Source: Ifrita kowaldi | Taxonomy: Eukaryota > Chordata > Aves > Passeriformes > Cinclosomatidae | Length of the DNA: 64,000 nt | Direction: 5' to 3' | NCBI GenBank assembly: GCA_013398055.1 | Contig: VZRS01009494.1 | Span: 360,488 to 424,487 of the forward strand | Shown: positions 36,600 to 49,012 of the stretch, piece by piece | How positions within the stretch are numbered: the first letter of the stretch is position 1 | Layout of the letters: each line of letters begins with the position of its first letter | Notes under the pieces: generated by a model | What the model was told of the DNA's origin: nothing | Database searches by the model: none | Seen by the model: the letters and a program-made list of their open reading frames with translations, nothing else | Position numbers and translations under genes: made by a program

Positions 36600-37010
36600 T
36601 GTGAGGGAAGCATCATGTGCTTATTCTTTATTGCTGCATGGTATAATACAAGGTTGCTAATCATTAGTAGAAAGAGTAAAGGTCCCAATTTAGTGCCCAG
36701 GGGAGACATCTCCATTAATCGCTTGCCAATTGGAGGGGACACAATTGTCTTTAACCTGCTGGCTATGGTCCATAGGAAAAGCTCTGACCCATTTAATCAG
36801 CTTGGAATGTGTTCCATAACCTTTCAAGTTGGATCATCGAATGTCAAGTTCTGTCGAAGGCTTTATTTAGTCAACCATGACTGGTAACCTCCTTATCTTC
36901 TGCTTTTTGTGTCAGAGGTACAATAGTTTTATCAACACATGTAGTTATTTTGTTTTAAAGTTGCCAGACCGTGTTTTGTCCAAATGGTTTAGAAAGATGT
37001 AGCCTGACCG
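36600..37010 (-). mobile_element. Ancient CR1-family LINE fragment
   Basis: Inverted and strongly diverged. Plus-strand gtaaaggtcccaatttagtg then cccaggggaga, gacccatttaatcagctt and cgaaggctttatttagtcaa follow, in order, the complement of the RT region of old CR1 elements. The reference pattern is gtggaggtcccaacatag, ccctggggga, ttttaaccagttaccaat, tcaaaggctttctgaaatc. This segment corresponds to the part immediately around and overlapping the centre of the 10345-12060 copy, so both may belong to one old subfamily. A 96-codon frame across it is incidental. The limits are approximate. Confidence 0.6.
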
Positions 37011-40000
37011 TGATGGCATCATATGTTATGCACAGGCTCAATGAAAAAGTGAAGTTTGTAGTTGCTTTCTTTTTCCTGGCATTTAATCTGCTCTGTAAAT
37101 AGTAACCATATTTAGCGAGCTTCAACCCACAGTTCCTTCCTCAGAGACCTGAGAAATATTAACAAAAGACCCCCCTAGGTTTTGATATGCAATGTATTTT
37201 TTTCTTTTTTTCTCTCAGCTGTAGTATATGTTATCCCGCTAGCATTATTACTGTGTCATTGTTAGGAATGGGTAAATTCAAAAGTTCTGATGACACTGAA
37301 TGATGCTGTGAATCAAGATGTCTCTTTCATCAGTTGGATTTATTTCATTTATTTCTGTGCACTTGCTTCATCTACCAGTTCAGGTCACCTAAATTATTTT
37401 TTTTATGTTTTATGAAATTATCTGGTAATATCTGCTGTTCTGGAAGTAGAAAATCAGAGTCCCTTCTGAGGGAAGTATTCACTTTGTATTTTGATCTATT
37501 CAGAAGTAGAAAATCAAGTGAAACTGCAAAACTGTGGTAGTCTCCCCAGTAAAACCTGTGTGTTTATTCTGTCTGATGAAACAGCTATCTGACATCTACA
37601 GCTACCTCATAAAAGGGGACCAGATTGATGAGCCTAAGTTATTCAGTGTTTCTCGGTTCTGTGAACATTTTGTTGTTTACAGCTGTGTAAGCAGTTTTCT
37701 TTTTCTCTTTTGCTGTTTCTCTCATTCTCCATTTTTGCTGGGAAGTAATGCTTTATGTTTTCAACCTTTTCATTTTACAAATTGGTCTTTAAAATGCCTT
37801 GCTGCCTGGATGATAATAACAGGGAAATAATTTCTGTCTAACTGTAGGTGCAGCATTCATGAACCTGGCAAAGTGAGTACAAGGAATAAACTGTACATTT
37901 AATTAATGGGATTTCATTTCATTTTCTAAGTTAGGTTCAGCATCAGTCTGTCATTAGGACTAAAAGGATCTATTTAAGAAACAGTATTGCATTTCCTTTA
38001 AAAGATCCTTACTAGTTTTGAATAATAACAGCCTGCAAATATATTAATGATAATGAGTACGCAAAATGTTCTGTACAAAAAAAAGATCTGACAAGCATGA
38101 ATGGTGACAGATGATGACCAGAATTTTCAAAAATTTATGATCATTACAATGTGAAAAGTAATTATGAATAATAAAAATCTGTTTCAATAATTAGCTGTAA
38201 TGAATGCTCATGGCAAGGTAAATGAACTGGAACAATTTAAGGCAATAACACACAATTTACATTTTATACTTTGTCAGAACACTTTATCATCAGCAATACA
38301 CTCTTATATTACCACAGTTTTCAACATTTACCCATACACCTCATGTTCAAGTCTTTGGCTAGGCATTGACATACATAAACAAGCATACAAAACCAAAAAA
38401 ATGATAATGAGAATTAATTACTTTAGTAAGGCAAGATTTGTTACATTTAAAATAAATATTTTCATATGAATATTGGTTTTTTACATGTGCTAATAAATCT
38501 GTATTTTAGGACTTCTCTATATAATACAAAAACAGTTACAGTGTGGGAAAGAGTCTGTCTGAGGTGTCAATGTTTATTTTGTACAAACTAGGACATATCT
38601 GTGATGGTCTTATGGAATTTTCTATGTGCATTTATTCATGCTGTTGATCCCAAAAGCAAGACCTGTTTGAAACTGCCAGGTTCCACTTGTCCGAAACTGT
38701 GTTTTAGCATGTGAGAATGATCAAGTACTCAGGGAACCCAGAGACAGGGGATAGGTTTGGAACTACTTTAATGTTTGCAGATCTGACTCTTCCAAATTCT
38801 TCCCAGCAGTAAGCCGTGAATTTCAGGGTGATAAAAGTTTCAACTGACTGACTCTCACAGTTGGACCAGAGTAGTCACTCCTGGGTGGATTGTCATCACT
38901 GCTGTTCAAGGTCACTTTTTTTCATTACACTGAACCTTTCCAAAGGGCTGTAATTCATCATTCCTCGGACATGTGATGTATCAGATCTAGGGTCATCTCC
39001 ACAATTTACTTCAGTTCTAAGTCTTCTTCATTTGTACATCATTCTGCCAAAAGACAAAATTGGGGAGCTTGTTGGAGCCCAAGAGACAATTTGAATCTCC
39101 TTTTGCTGTTCTGCTGTTTTAAGAAAATGATTCTGAAATCATTGAACTGGTAATACTTCTTAGCCTTGGCTAATTGCTGGTTTGCCAGAAATGCTGTTCA
39201 CTCTTGCATAGCCAAATTATTTTTTGAAAAGTTTATTGCTTGCTCCCTGCTATAAATCTAGTTGCTGCCAGTTTTGTCCTTAAGTTTCTGAGTTTTGCTG
39301 CACTTTGCTCTAACACTCATGCTCTCACATTCCTGTAGAAATTTATGGCAGTCAGCAAGTGTCATTTCCAAATAAAATTGTGACCCTACTTATGTTGAAG
39401 TCTGTGGAAGTCTGTCTGCTAACTGTGAAGAGAACTTAATAAGGACTTTCCGAAACATGTGGCAAATAACTCTTCTTCTTACCCTATGTTAGGACATAGA
39501 AGCTGTTCTGGAAGCTGCACTCAAGTTTGGTTTTGATCTCTCTGTGTTTTCAACAAATACTCTGAAGCTGAGGGAAACATTTCTCAGCCTGCATTTTATA
39601 AGATGGCTTTGGAGCAAACACCTTTGCCAAAGACATAAGAGTAATTTAAAATTTTATTTTATTAAAAGTAAAATAGTAGATTTTATTTAATATCAGAGAA
39701 CTAATAAATTATCATATAATCTTAGGGAGGCTGGTATCATTGCATTTGGTGCAACCTTTTTTTTTCTATTATCCAAATTATGTATTAATGGCTATCTTTT
39801 CATACCAAAGAAGCGTAGGGTGATCCTTCCCTTAGACCACTTTTGCACTCCATTGGAAACAGTTTTCCAGGTATACTGTCACCTGAGAAAGTTGTGCCAT
39901 ATGAATGAAACCTCAGGTAGAGACCTGAAGAAATTCATTCAAAACATCTGGGAGTCAGAGTAACTTGCTGTGGATTTGGGTTTTTTTTTTGTTACAGAAG

Positions 40001-41199
40001 TGTTTGGACAGTAGTACAGGCCCAGTGGGACACATTTTAATTACTTGTTACTGTTTCTTCTTAATCTACTTCAAACAGAGTGCAGAGTAATAGTGAGCAT
40101 ATCATAGTCCCAGTCCTTGTTCTGTGTGTGGGTTTTTTTCCCTGCTAACTCTGAACAATTTGTTTTTCTGGGTCAAATGAATTTCTAGATAGACCAAATA
40201 CTTTCATGTATGACAAGGACAGTAGGACATCAAAACATATATACCCCAGGGAATGGCTTTAAACTTCTCCTTTTGATAATACTCTTCCTGACATGTTCAA
40301 TGCATCCATCACATCAAAGCTTTAACATTTTTTTTTTAAAGAAACTGCTTAAGTATGTTTTTCTTAGAGAATGCATGAAGGTTGTTTAAATAATAATAAT
40401 AAAAAAGAATTATACACTTTCAGAACAGGAATTTCAATCTGCTTGAGCAGATACATCTGCTATTTTTTTTTTCAGTGCCCCAGGAATAGAAGTTTGTTGT
40501 GGACAATGGTAATTTAATGTTAAAGTCCACAGTATGTTAAACATTTAAAACCAGTGGGTATGTAGATATATTAGAAACATTAAACTGGTCTGGGCCTGGA
40601 GCTTGTTCTGGGTTAAAGCATGCAACAGCCTGGAACAAGTTTACCCAGAACTAACCTTTGAAGTGGTGCTTACTTGGGTGTCCTATCTGTGCTGGGCATG
40701 ACACTAGCCACACTTCTCCCTTCTCATAGCTTTATTTTGAAGTAGAAATCCTTGTTAAGATTGAGCAGAGCTTATAAATATACTCTAATCAAATTGAGAA
40801 CAAGGATTGCAGAAAAGGGATAATTACTTTGTAAAGAAGCTTAAAACTTCCTCAGGATTGCCCTTTTTATACTCTGAGTTGCCACAAGCCTGCTTTAGCA
40901 AGTTGAGGAACAACCTATGAAACCACTAAGGGGCTACTGCACAGGTGAAGTAACTCTGTAAGGTGTTCAAGCACTTGCAAAAGCAAATGCATGGGGAAAA
41001 TTTTACATGGAGTAATTACTTTTTTTTCAGATTTTCAATATTTGAAAACTAACCAGGCTCATCTTCTTTGTATTGTCTTGTTAATGAGTTACTTACACTG
41101 GTTCTTATTTTGTTCTCTTACCCCACTGTTGCCTTTTACTGTAACTGCATGCAACCCTTAAGAGAGATGACTAAATAAAGATTTTATTGAGGTTTGTAA
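37011..41199. other. Unique region, no supported gene
   Basis: About 4.2 kb of AT-rich sequence. The 14-base string gaagtagaaaatca occurs at about 37443 and again 60 bases later, a remnant of a local duplication. No exon or named repeat is seen. The part at 38040-38480 is rich in homeodomain-like TAAT motifs. Confidence 0.5.
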
Positions 41200-41700
41200 A
41201 GCTCTGGTGGGAATGGACCCCTCTGTTCCCCAGGTGAGAGTCAGCCCTGCTTACAAGAAAGTCAGTATTGGCTGTTCAGCTTGTTCGGCTGAGTCACATG
41301 GCCATTTCCACTGGAAGAGTCTGGGACCAGCCCTTGATCTGCTTCAGGCATGACGGGAGTGCTGCCTGCTCGGAGGAGCAGTAGGACCTGTACCACAGTT
41401 CTGACCTCAGCACCAGGACAGGCATCTGCCCATTCCGGGATGCAGGGCTTTCTTTCTGTGCGCATTGGGACCCCTCAGGTTCTGCTTCACTGAACACCCA
41501 GCAGGAGTGAAGAAGCAGGTTGTCTCGCCTCTCACGGGAGGGATTGCATGACCTTCGTGGGAAGCAGCTGCTGCTGGATCCCAATCCCTGCCAAGTTCGG
41601 CAGTAGCTCCTAATTCAGGGCTGAGAATTGCACGCCCACGCTTTCCCATGCTCCGTTCTGAACCCGGTCAGGGGCGCATTGCTAGGTAGAAGAGAGGCCA
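41200..41700. other. GC- and CpG-enriched block, identity unknown
   Basis: This block contrasts sharply with its AT-rich surroundings. About 14 CpG dinucleotides lie between 41280 and 41690, and three overlapping minus-strand frames of 67-96 codons stay open. On the minus strand the block is followed by AATAAA (complement at about 41185-41190), and a second AATAAA lies on the plus strand near 41174. Possible readings are a minus-strand LTR or other retroelement ending at the polyadenylation signal, a terminal exon, or a small CpG island. I see no clear TG...CA ends, TATA box or known protein motif, so I leave it unassigned. Confidence 0.45.
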
Positions 41701-43724
41701 AGGGCCATCCCAAATAGTGGTTTTCTCTGCAGGTTTTCCACAGTATTGATTGCAAGTGACCAGTGACTGTGACAAAATTAGGAAAACTAAGTTCAATGTT
41801 ATAAATAAATTATCTCTCTTGAGTAATTTATGTTGAGAACACTTGCTGCAGGGTTAACTACGAATATCTTCGTTGAATCCATGCTGTAATATTTACAAAT
41901 GGTGTTTGAATAGTTGAGTATAGTAGGATTTTAATAGCTTGGTCAAGATTCAGATATACAGATTGTAGTCCACTTTGGTCTGATGTATTTAAGTTGCTGC
42001 CTACAGAATCACAGTGTTTTGACCAGCATTTCTCATTACACTATAGACTTATGTTGCTTAGATGTACAGGAATATTGAAGCTAGACAAATTTCCTATTTT
42101 TTAGAGCAGAAATGCAGCTTGAATAAACAAAGAAGTTCTGCAACCTTTATCTCTGTGATGTTTTGTTGTACTTAGAGCCTTTTTTTTGTTGTTGTTTCAG
42201 CTTTGTCACTAGTCTGAAAAGCTGTACAAACTTTACGAGATACTTTAAAGGCAAACCACCAATTTAAATGCAGTCCCTAGTTCTACATGATGACTCTGTG
42301 GTTTGTGCAATCATTTTTGCTTCTGTAACATCTTCTTTTCAGTAATGTTCCATATACTATGTTGTGAAGATGACAGGGGATGATTGGTGCTTTGATGCAC
42401 ATTATGACATTATCTCATGGTATGCAACAGCTCTATAAGCACTGAAATATTAAGACTCACAGTCTCATATCTCACCTAGCTGACAGATACGGTATTTTTT
42501 ATTTTATTGAAATTTCTTTTGCGCAACATTTAAAGCTTTGATTAATCACTTCAGTGAAGTAGCAGCTATTCAAGCTGCTTGGTGTCAAGAAAGGCAGGAA
42601 GGAGATGATGAGAACTGACTCAGCACCAGCAGTCTATCTAGGACAGTATATAAAACAGCAACTTACTGTCACTTTTTAAAGTGAGAATTCTGAATCCCTG
42701 CAGACCAGTGTGGGATTTACTACATCCTGCACAGGAAAGGAAAATCATCTGGTTCTTGCAAGCTTGTGATTCATGCTGACCATACTGGCTTTGGCAGAAA
42801 CAGCTGAAAGGCAATACTTTGCCTCTGTAGATATCATGAGTGCCCACCTTCCTCTTCTTGGTCTGCACTACAAGTTTTATTTTTTATTTCTGTGTATTAA
42901 AATAGTTTTGGATGCCTAACCATTGTTCCTGCCAAGCACTGATATGACTAAAATAATTTCTGATGATAAAGATAATGGGCTTACAGATCCCAGACATCAT
43001 AATATCTATTTTGTTCCCTAATTGACCCAAATCATAAATTTGCAGAGATGCAGTGGGAAAGAGAAGTACACAAATTTTTTAGCCACTATCTAATGCCTCT
43101 TTGCAGTGCTGGTGATAGCAAATCTGTAGAAAAAGAATGTGCATTCCTTTTTGATATGAGAAATCAATTTAAATATAAACAGCAAGATTCTTCTTACCAT
43201 AGATTATCATGTCTCATCTCATTACGAGCCCTTTATTAGACACCTGACTGTTGAAACCAGCCTGGTCACAAGTTCATTCTGCAAAACTTTCTGGTATTGA
43301 CTCATCTTTTCAAAATGTCTAACAGTGCTTTGTCTCTCTTCCTGCCTTAAGCCTACATAAATGTTTTAGAATGGATATAACTTCTTCCCATGCACAGCAA
43401 ATGAAAATACATAAGAGAGGAGAAAAAAAAGGAAACGCACACCGTTAATGTTTTACTTCATGAAACACTGGAAATGTATTTGACACCAAAGCATTCTTTG
43501 TGTGCTTGCAAACTAAGTCCTTATTCCTGCAGACTTGGAGCCCACGGGCTCTGTGAGAGCTTGGAGTCTGACTGCACACAACAGGTTTGCATGGGACTTT
43601 CTGTTCCCTTTGTGTTATTCATTGCTACATCTATGGGAAGCTAAAGAGATCCAGAATCCCATTGGCACAAAAGTACTGTATTTTCTGGTTTAACCTGTGC
43701 TTTAATCCACATAACGCCTCGTTA

Positions 43725-43808
43725 GTCAGGCTTTATGGGTGTAATCCAGAGCCCATTGATCTCAGTGGAAAATTGCCCACCAATTCCACTGGGCTTTTGA
43801 TCACTGCC
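43725..43808. repeat. Ancient amniote interspersed repeat fragment
   Basis: The strings ggtgtaatccagagcccatt, gatctcagtggaaaattg and ttccactgggcttttgatca resemble old, dyad-rich repeats frequent in turtle and crocodile DNA (gtaaatccagagtaactcc, cccattgacttcagtgggc, tttggatcaggcc). The two cccattg/ccactggg arms are imperfect inverted copies. Probably a remnant of a nonautonomous DNA transposon or SINE; the class is uncertain. Confidence 0.45.
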
Positions 43809-45831
43809 TGTGCATGTGATGCTAATTTCACCTCTAAATCTTGTGCAAACCAGGTTTGTCACCAGCCTAATTTTTCAAGGTTATACATAACCAAAAGTTA
43901 AGTGAAAAACATGTTTCCCCTGTGTACCTGAGACAAATTCCTGCCAAATCCAGCACTAAGTGGGAAGAAAAGCAGGAAAAGCAGGATGTGAATCTTCCCC
44001 CTGCTTTGCCCCACTTCTGAGTCTGGAGAACCACTGTGCCATGGAGGTTCACAGACTTGGCTTCAACACCTGGCTGTGTTTTCTAGCTCCAAACTTGGCC
44101 TGGCCTCAGAAGTGTTTTTCCTCAGAACCATGGGTGCCTCCCACAGAGAGCTGTAGGGGATGGAAAGCTTAAGCAGTCCCACAGGGAACTTAAATCCTAA
44201 TTCAGGAGTAACAAAAATTGATTCTTTGCAGCTGTGGAACAATTTTCTCTCCTGAACTGAGGGAAGAAAAGCTCAAGGAGTTCCAATATATTTCTAGGAG
44301 CCAAAGTTTTTATTGTACTTGGAAATTTTTATTTGATCAGCAGCCTTGAGATATGAAGAGGATTATTCACCTCCCTTCCTTGTTTTGAGAACTAGCATAA
44401 ATAATCCATTTAGCAATAATGCTGTGCCTCCCAGTGTGCTTGTTTATCGTTAAGACTTCTCCAGCTTTCAGTGGGCTAGTACACTCTGATTCCTGGCTGG
44501 ATTTATGAGGCAAATGTCAGACAGGAACTCCATCCCTTTGTTTTCAAGCCAAATCTCTTTATTTTGACACTGAATTTGAATTATACATTTATGGAATCAT
44601 TGGGAATATTTGAAAATATTAAAACTCTCTTGACAGTTAAAACCAGGTTGTAGGTTAGCTCCAACCTGAAAGTTAACATAGAAATGCCATTCATGAATTG
44701 TTGCTTTCACTGAATTTTCTCTAAGGGTCATCATGTGGGTTTTTGGCATGCATTTCAAATATACAGTCATTCTTTCCTCACTCTGTAATGTCTTTTCACT
44801 TATTTTGTTCATATATTGTATCTTTCTTTAGAAGAATCTGGAAATCTTTTAAGGATTCCTTGTTGGTAACAAGGCCATCTTACAGGACTAAGTACATTAA
44901 AATGAGGAATCTGAGTGGAAAAGACTGCAGGAACCAGAAGAATAAAAGCTTGTCTTCATCAATAAGACCTATAGGAATAAATATAGAAAGAACTTGTCCC
45001 AAAAACTTTCACACAGTGCTCAGTGCAGTCAAACTTACCTGATCAAAATTAGTATGTCAGACACTGAAGAGATTAAAAATTAACTGATAAGTCTTCGAAT
45101 GCAGTTGTTGCTGGGATTCAAAAGCAACTCTGTGATTTCAGAACTACAGTGAAATGCAGGCTTCTAGTACAGGATGACAACTGAAGAGGAGGTACTATCC
45201 TTGGAAGCAGTTTATTAGCTTAAACCATCGACCCAAACAATTTAGTTTAAACTACTACTTGCTATTGTTTAAAACTCTTATTTAAATAAAATATTTTTTA
45301 AAAGAAAAATATCAAGTAGGGTTTTATTGCTTCTGTGTTGACACTGAGGTATGACCTCTCCCACAATTATTATGCCATCTGAGAAAAGACCAATAAATAT
45401 CTTTAGATAAGATCTAGAGAAATTATATAAGATTTAAAAAATGTAGCTGGCAGTGAGAACTGTGAGAAACTAGACCTGTTGATCTCAGAGAGTGACAGTT
45501 AACTAGGACCCTGATGGTAATTGGGGTAGGGGTATCTGCAGTCCAAGTCCAGGAGGTGAATAAACAAAATCACATTACAAGAGATGGATCTGTGCATCTT
45601 ACCTGCAGTGGTAATGTAGGAAATGAAGTTGCATGGCTTCTACAATAAAGGAGAGTACAAGCTTGGTAGAAGGAGCTGTATGGTCTAACAATGAAGATGG
45701 AAAGAAATTGGTTGTTAGAAAGAGCGTTGTAGGTATTGCAACTATCAATTCAAACCAGAAATGAGCCATTGGAGAGTAGCCCTCTGTAATAATTCACCAG
45801 ATCTTGATGTGAATTTTCCCATATTTCAGGT

Positions 45832-45872
45832 CTTTTTGTTTTGTTTTGTTCCCTCTCCTCCCCCACCCCCGC
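45832..45872. repeat. TTTTG then C-rich simple tract
   Basis: Repeated ttttg units followed by a run of C-rich sequence (ctcccccacccccgcc). Low complexity. Confidence 0.8.
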
Positions 45873-48183
45873 CAACCAATTTGGATATTTTTAAGAGTTA
45901 TCTTCTACATCACAAGATCTACTTTTAAAAAGCCCAGTATTCAAGACATTACATCAGAGGAATGTAACAGACATTCTGGATTTATTGTTTATGAAAACAC
46001 ATTAGTCATGGTTCCTTGCATTTCTGTTTTCATGAGCCTTTCATTTAATGAGAATTTTAATGTCTGTCAGAAGTAAACATTTGTGCCTACAATGCATATG
46101 TACAGATAGAAAATACTCAAACAAACTAATAGTTCGAGATTTCACAGGTAGAATATCAGCTTTTATGTGGGCAGGGTGTTCCCAAGTACCATTAATTTCA
46201 GCGAGGGTTGTAACTGTTCGGTGATGCTAAATTTGGAGTGGGGGTTGATTTATCTTTTGTATCATGAGAAATGAATCACTGCACCTGAATAATAATGAAT
46301 AATGTTGTAAAAGTAAGTGAATGCAGCAGTTCCAAGACAAGAAGGCCGCAGGCCCAGGGCACATCCTATGACCCATTATTTTTAGCAGAAATTGCCTACT
46401 TGCTATATATACATCAGCAAAAATACTAGAATAGGCTAAGAAAGGTATCTGAGCAACAAAACATGAAACTATCTTTGACTTCAAGAAAGTTTTTGAATGT
46501 TATGCAGAGTGAAAATGCATTATAGGATGAGGTAGGATAAATTGAGTCATTGGCAGACTTTTTTTCTGAAACTACACAGTTTGGAGATAAAATACTAATT
46601 TTTGTTAGCTAAGAAATCTTACGCTTTGTACTGCTGTATTTTCTAGTTTGTCATTTATGTGACAGAGACATTATGAAATATCTCTGGAGAAGATTATTCG
46701 TATAATATTTCAAGCTGGAGAAAAAGTGGGAAAGTGAAATCCTCTCAATAAAGATTGAATGAATATTTTCTACCCAATTGTGTAGAATTAAATGGGTTTA
46801 AAAATAAAATAAATTCAAGGTATGTTTCCAAAGTCAAATTGCTATAATCATGTGCACCTAAATCTGTCCCCAGTTACCATGATGAAATCTATATTCAGAA
46901 TTACATAGCAACATCTGAATGGATCCTTTCTATAAGTAAAAATGTTCCTGAATATTTCTGAAAATGAAAACTTGAAATCTTTATTTCATTTCAGCCTTTG
47001 TCTTTCAATCTTTTGACTTTTAGGGATCATCAAAAAATGAAGAGATGGAATTATACATGTGACACTTAAATTCACACTTAGATAGGCACTTAGTAAGAAC
47101 AAGTATAATCTTTGTAAATAACACCTGGGGACAGATAACTACCAGTTAGATTGATTTCCTTTCTCAGGAATTTAGTCACTGACATTAGTCAGAGATTTAT
47201 AAAGGAATAAACAGTTCTGTATCAATAGATTTTGTAGATTTTTATAGAAAAGTTTAATTTCAGAATAAAGGGAGCTTTATACTGCATTGTGCTCTGTGTT
47301 CTTTGCATGAAATCTTTACATATGTTGCTCATTTCAGTCCCGAGGCAAATGACAAATGGTCTTCAAGCACTAGATCACTTTTCTGTTTTCTTTCCAAGTA
47401 CAGACAGAAAGTTTGTGAGGAGCTCAGGTGATTTGGTCTCTACAGATCTCCACCTACTATTTTCATCGTGGAGATCCAAATCCTGTGATATTTGAAGCAT
47501 TCCCACATGTGTATGTGTAGCTACAGTTAGACAATTGGTCCTTACTTCCATTGAAAAGACACTGGGAATGGTTTGAGAAACTGCTTCCACAGTGAGCTCA
47601 GCAGAGCTGTATTCGAGGCTCCGAGGAGCGCATGGTTTGTACTGCCCTGTGTATTCCATAGCTTAGAGCAGTCTAAATAAACTCAGGAGCTGCTTTTGGG
47701 AATGGAATTTGAACCTATGTCTCCTTTGAGGGCAAAGTTCACTGCTGGAGGACAATATGGTGCTATAAAATTGTATTAGTTATTAGGTGACACTACAGCT
47801 GTACATTTCAGTGCAGGAAATGGTATTCATACACAGGGCTAAGGCTCAAACTGAAAAAGTCAAGAGCTGGGTAATGTCCCTACCCTGAAACAGATTAGCA
47901 CTGCCATCAAGAAGCTTCTTTCCTTGCCTGTGCTATACCCTCAAAACATGGAAAAGTAACTCCAGGCTTCTCAGAGAATGTTTCTCCCTCCCTTTCTCCC
48001 CCTATATGCTGAGCTGAGCTTCAGTGAACACTTGAAAAGTCTTCTGAAGAAAAGGCCTTTTGTCATGTAACCTCTTCTGGGTGGGTTACATTCCTTATAC
48101 AAAGCCAACACACCTTAAGGTCCCTGGTAGGTAACGATAATTTGAGATTAATATCTGAAGGCTTCTTTTACTGAAAGCTAGCC

Positions 48184-48262
48184 TTTTTCTTTCTTTCATT
48201 CCTTCTTTCTTTCCTTCTTTCTTTCCTTCTTCCCTTCCTTCTTTCTTTCCGTCTTTCCCCCA
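48184..48262. repeat. (CTTT/CCTT)n microsatellite
   Basis: About 79 bases of pyrimidine tetranucleotides (ctttctttccttctttc pattern) with minor interruptions. One strand is pure purine. It ends 180 bases before the solo LTR. Confidence 0.92.
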
Positions 48263-48574
48263 AGTCTGCAGAGGTTTATCTTTGAGGGCTTTGCTTTTGG
48301 GACTTTGGAACTTCTTTGCCTCTAGTAGACTGAAGTCTACAGTGTTTGACCTTCACCAAAATATAAGCCACTTTTAGCACTGTAATTCCATCTCAACTAA
48401 TTTTATTTATCAGAGGATGCCTCTCACTGAAAAGCCCTTTGTTGTGGTTTAACCTGAGCCAGCAACTCATTACAACAGGGTTCAGCCCCCAACCCCCGCT
48501 GTGACGGGGAGGAGAATCAGAAAAAGGTAAAACTCGTTTGCTGAGATAAGAACAATTTAATAGTAAAATAAATA

Positions 48575-48633
48575 AAGATGATGATGATGATGATGAAGAA
48601 GAAGAAGAAAAAGAGAAAAGAGAGAGAGGAATA
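48575..48633. repeat. (GAT)n(GAA)n(GA)n expansion inside the LTR
   Basis: A run of about seven GAT units passes into GAA units and then GA/AG-rich purines. It lies inside the solo LTR near its polyadenylation region and arose after insertion, because related LTRs do not carry it here as far as I recall. Confidence 0.85.
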
Positions 48634-48740
48634 AACTTAAGAGAAACAAGTGATGCACACTACGATTGCTCACCACTCACTGACCAATACATGGCCCATC
48701 CCCGAGCAGTGAGTAGCCCCTCCTGGCCAACTTTCCCCAG

Positions 48741-48750
48741 TTTATATAGG
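48741..48750 (-). promoter_or_regulatory. LTR TATA box
   Basis: CCTATATAAA on the minus strand, at the position expected for the U3 promoter of this LTR family. Whether the LTR still drives transcription cannot be judged. Confidence 0.55.
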
Positions 48751-49012
48751 GGACATGACATCCTATGGAATGGAATTCACCTTTGCCCAGTTTGGGTCAG
48801 CTCCCTTGGCCATGCTTCCTCCCAGCTTCTCGTGCACCTGCTTTCTTGCAGAGCATGAAAAATGGAAAAGTCCTTGATTTAGAGTAAGTACCACTGAGCA
48901 ACAGCCAGAACATCAGCGTGCTATCAACATGGTTCTCACACTGAATCCAAACCACAGCACTATACCAGTTACTAGGAAGAAAATTAAGTTTATCCCAGCC
49001 AAATCCAGGACA

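Larger units (their letters stand above)
41701..48183. other. Unique region, no supported gene
   Basis: About 6.5 kb. It contains an old amniote-type repeat fragment at 43725-43808, a 6-bp GAGCCC/GGGCTC hairpin at 43538-43551, and a T/G tract passing into a C-rich run at 45832-45872. Open frames of 60-104 codons are scattered on both strands without recognisable domains. Confidence 0.5.
48443..49012 (-). mobile_element. ERVL-type solo LTR
   Basis: A complete, inverted long terminal repeat of an avian ERVL-like endogenous retrovirus. On the plus strand it starts tgtggtttaacctgagccag, which is the complement of the LTR's TTAAACCACA end. It ends tatcccagccaaatccagga plus ca, the complement of its TG...TTTGGCTGGGATA start. 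Between them are a TATA box (complement tttatatagg, 48741-48750), an ATTAAA-like polyadenylation signal (complement tttaat, 48556-48561), and the family's agtttgggtcagctcccttg segment. The 5-base flanks (tttgt and tcctt) do not form a clean target duplication. No internal retroviral sequence adjoins, so the provirus was reduced to one LTR by recombination. An 87-codon frame inside it is incidental. Confidence 0.88.

Noticed and set aside
41262..41649. Three minus-strand frames (67, 96 and 80 codons) as a possible exon.
   Set aside because: All three phases are open together, which points to GC-rich composition. No domain or convincing splice sites.
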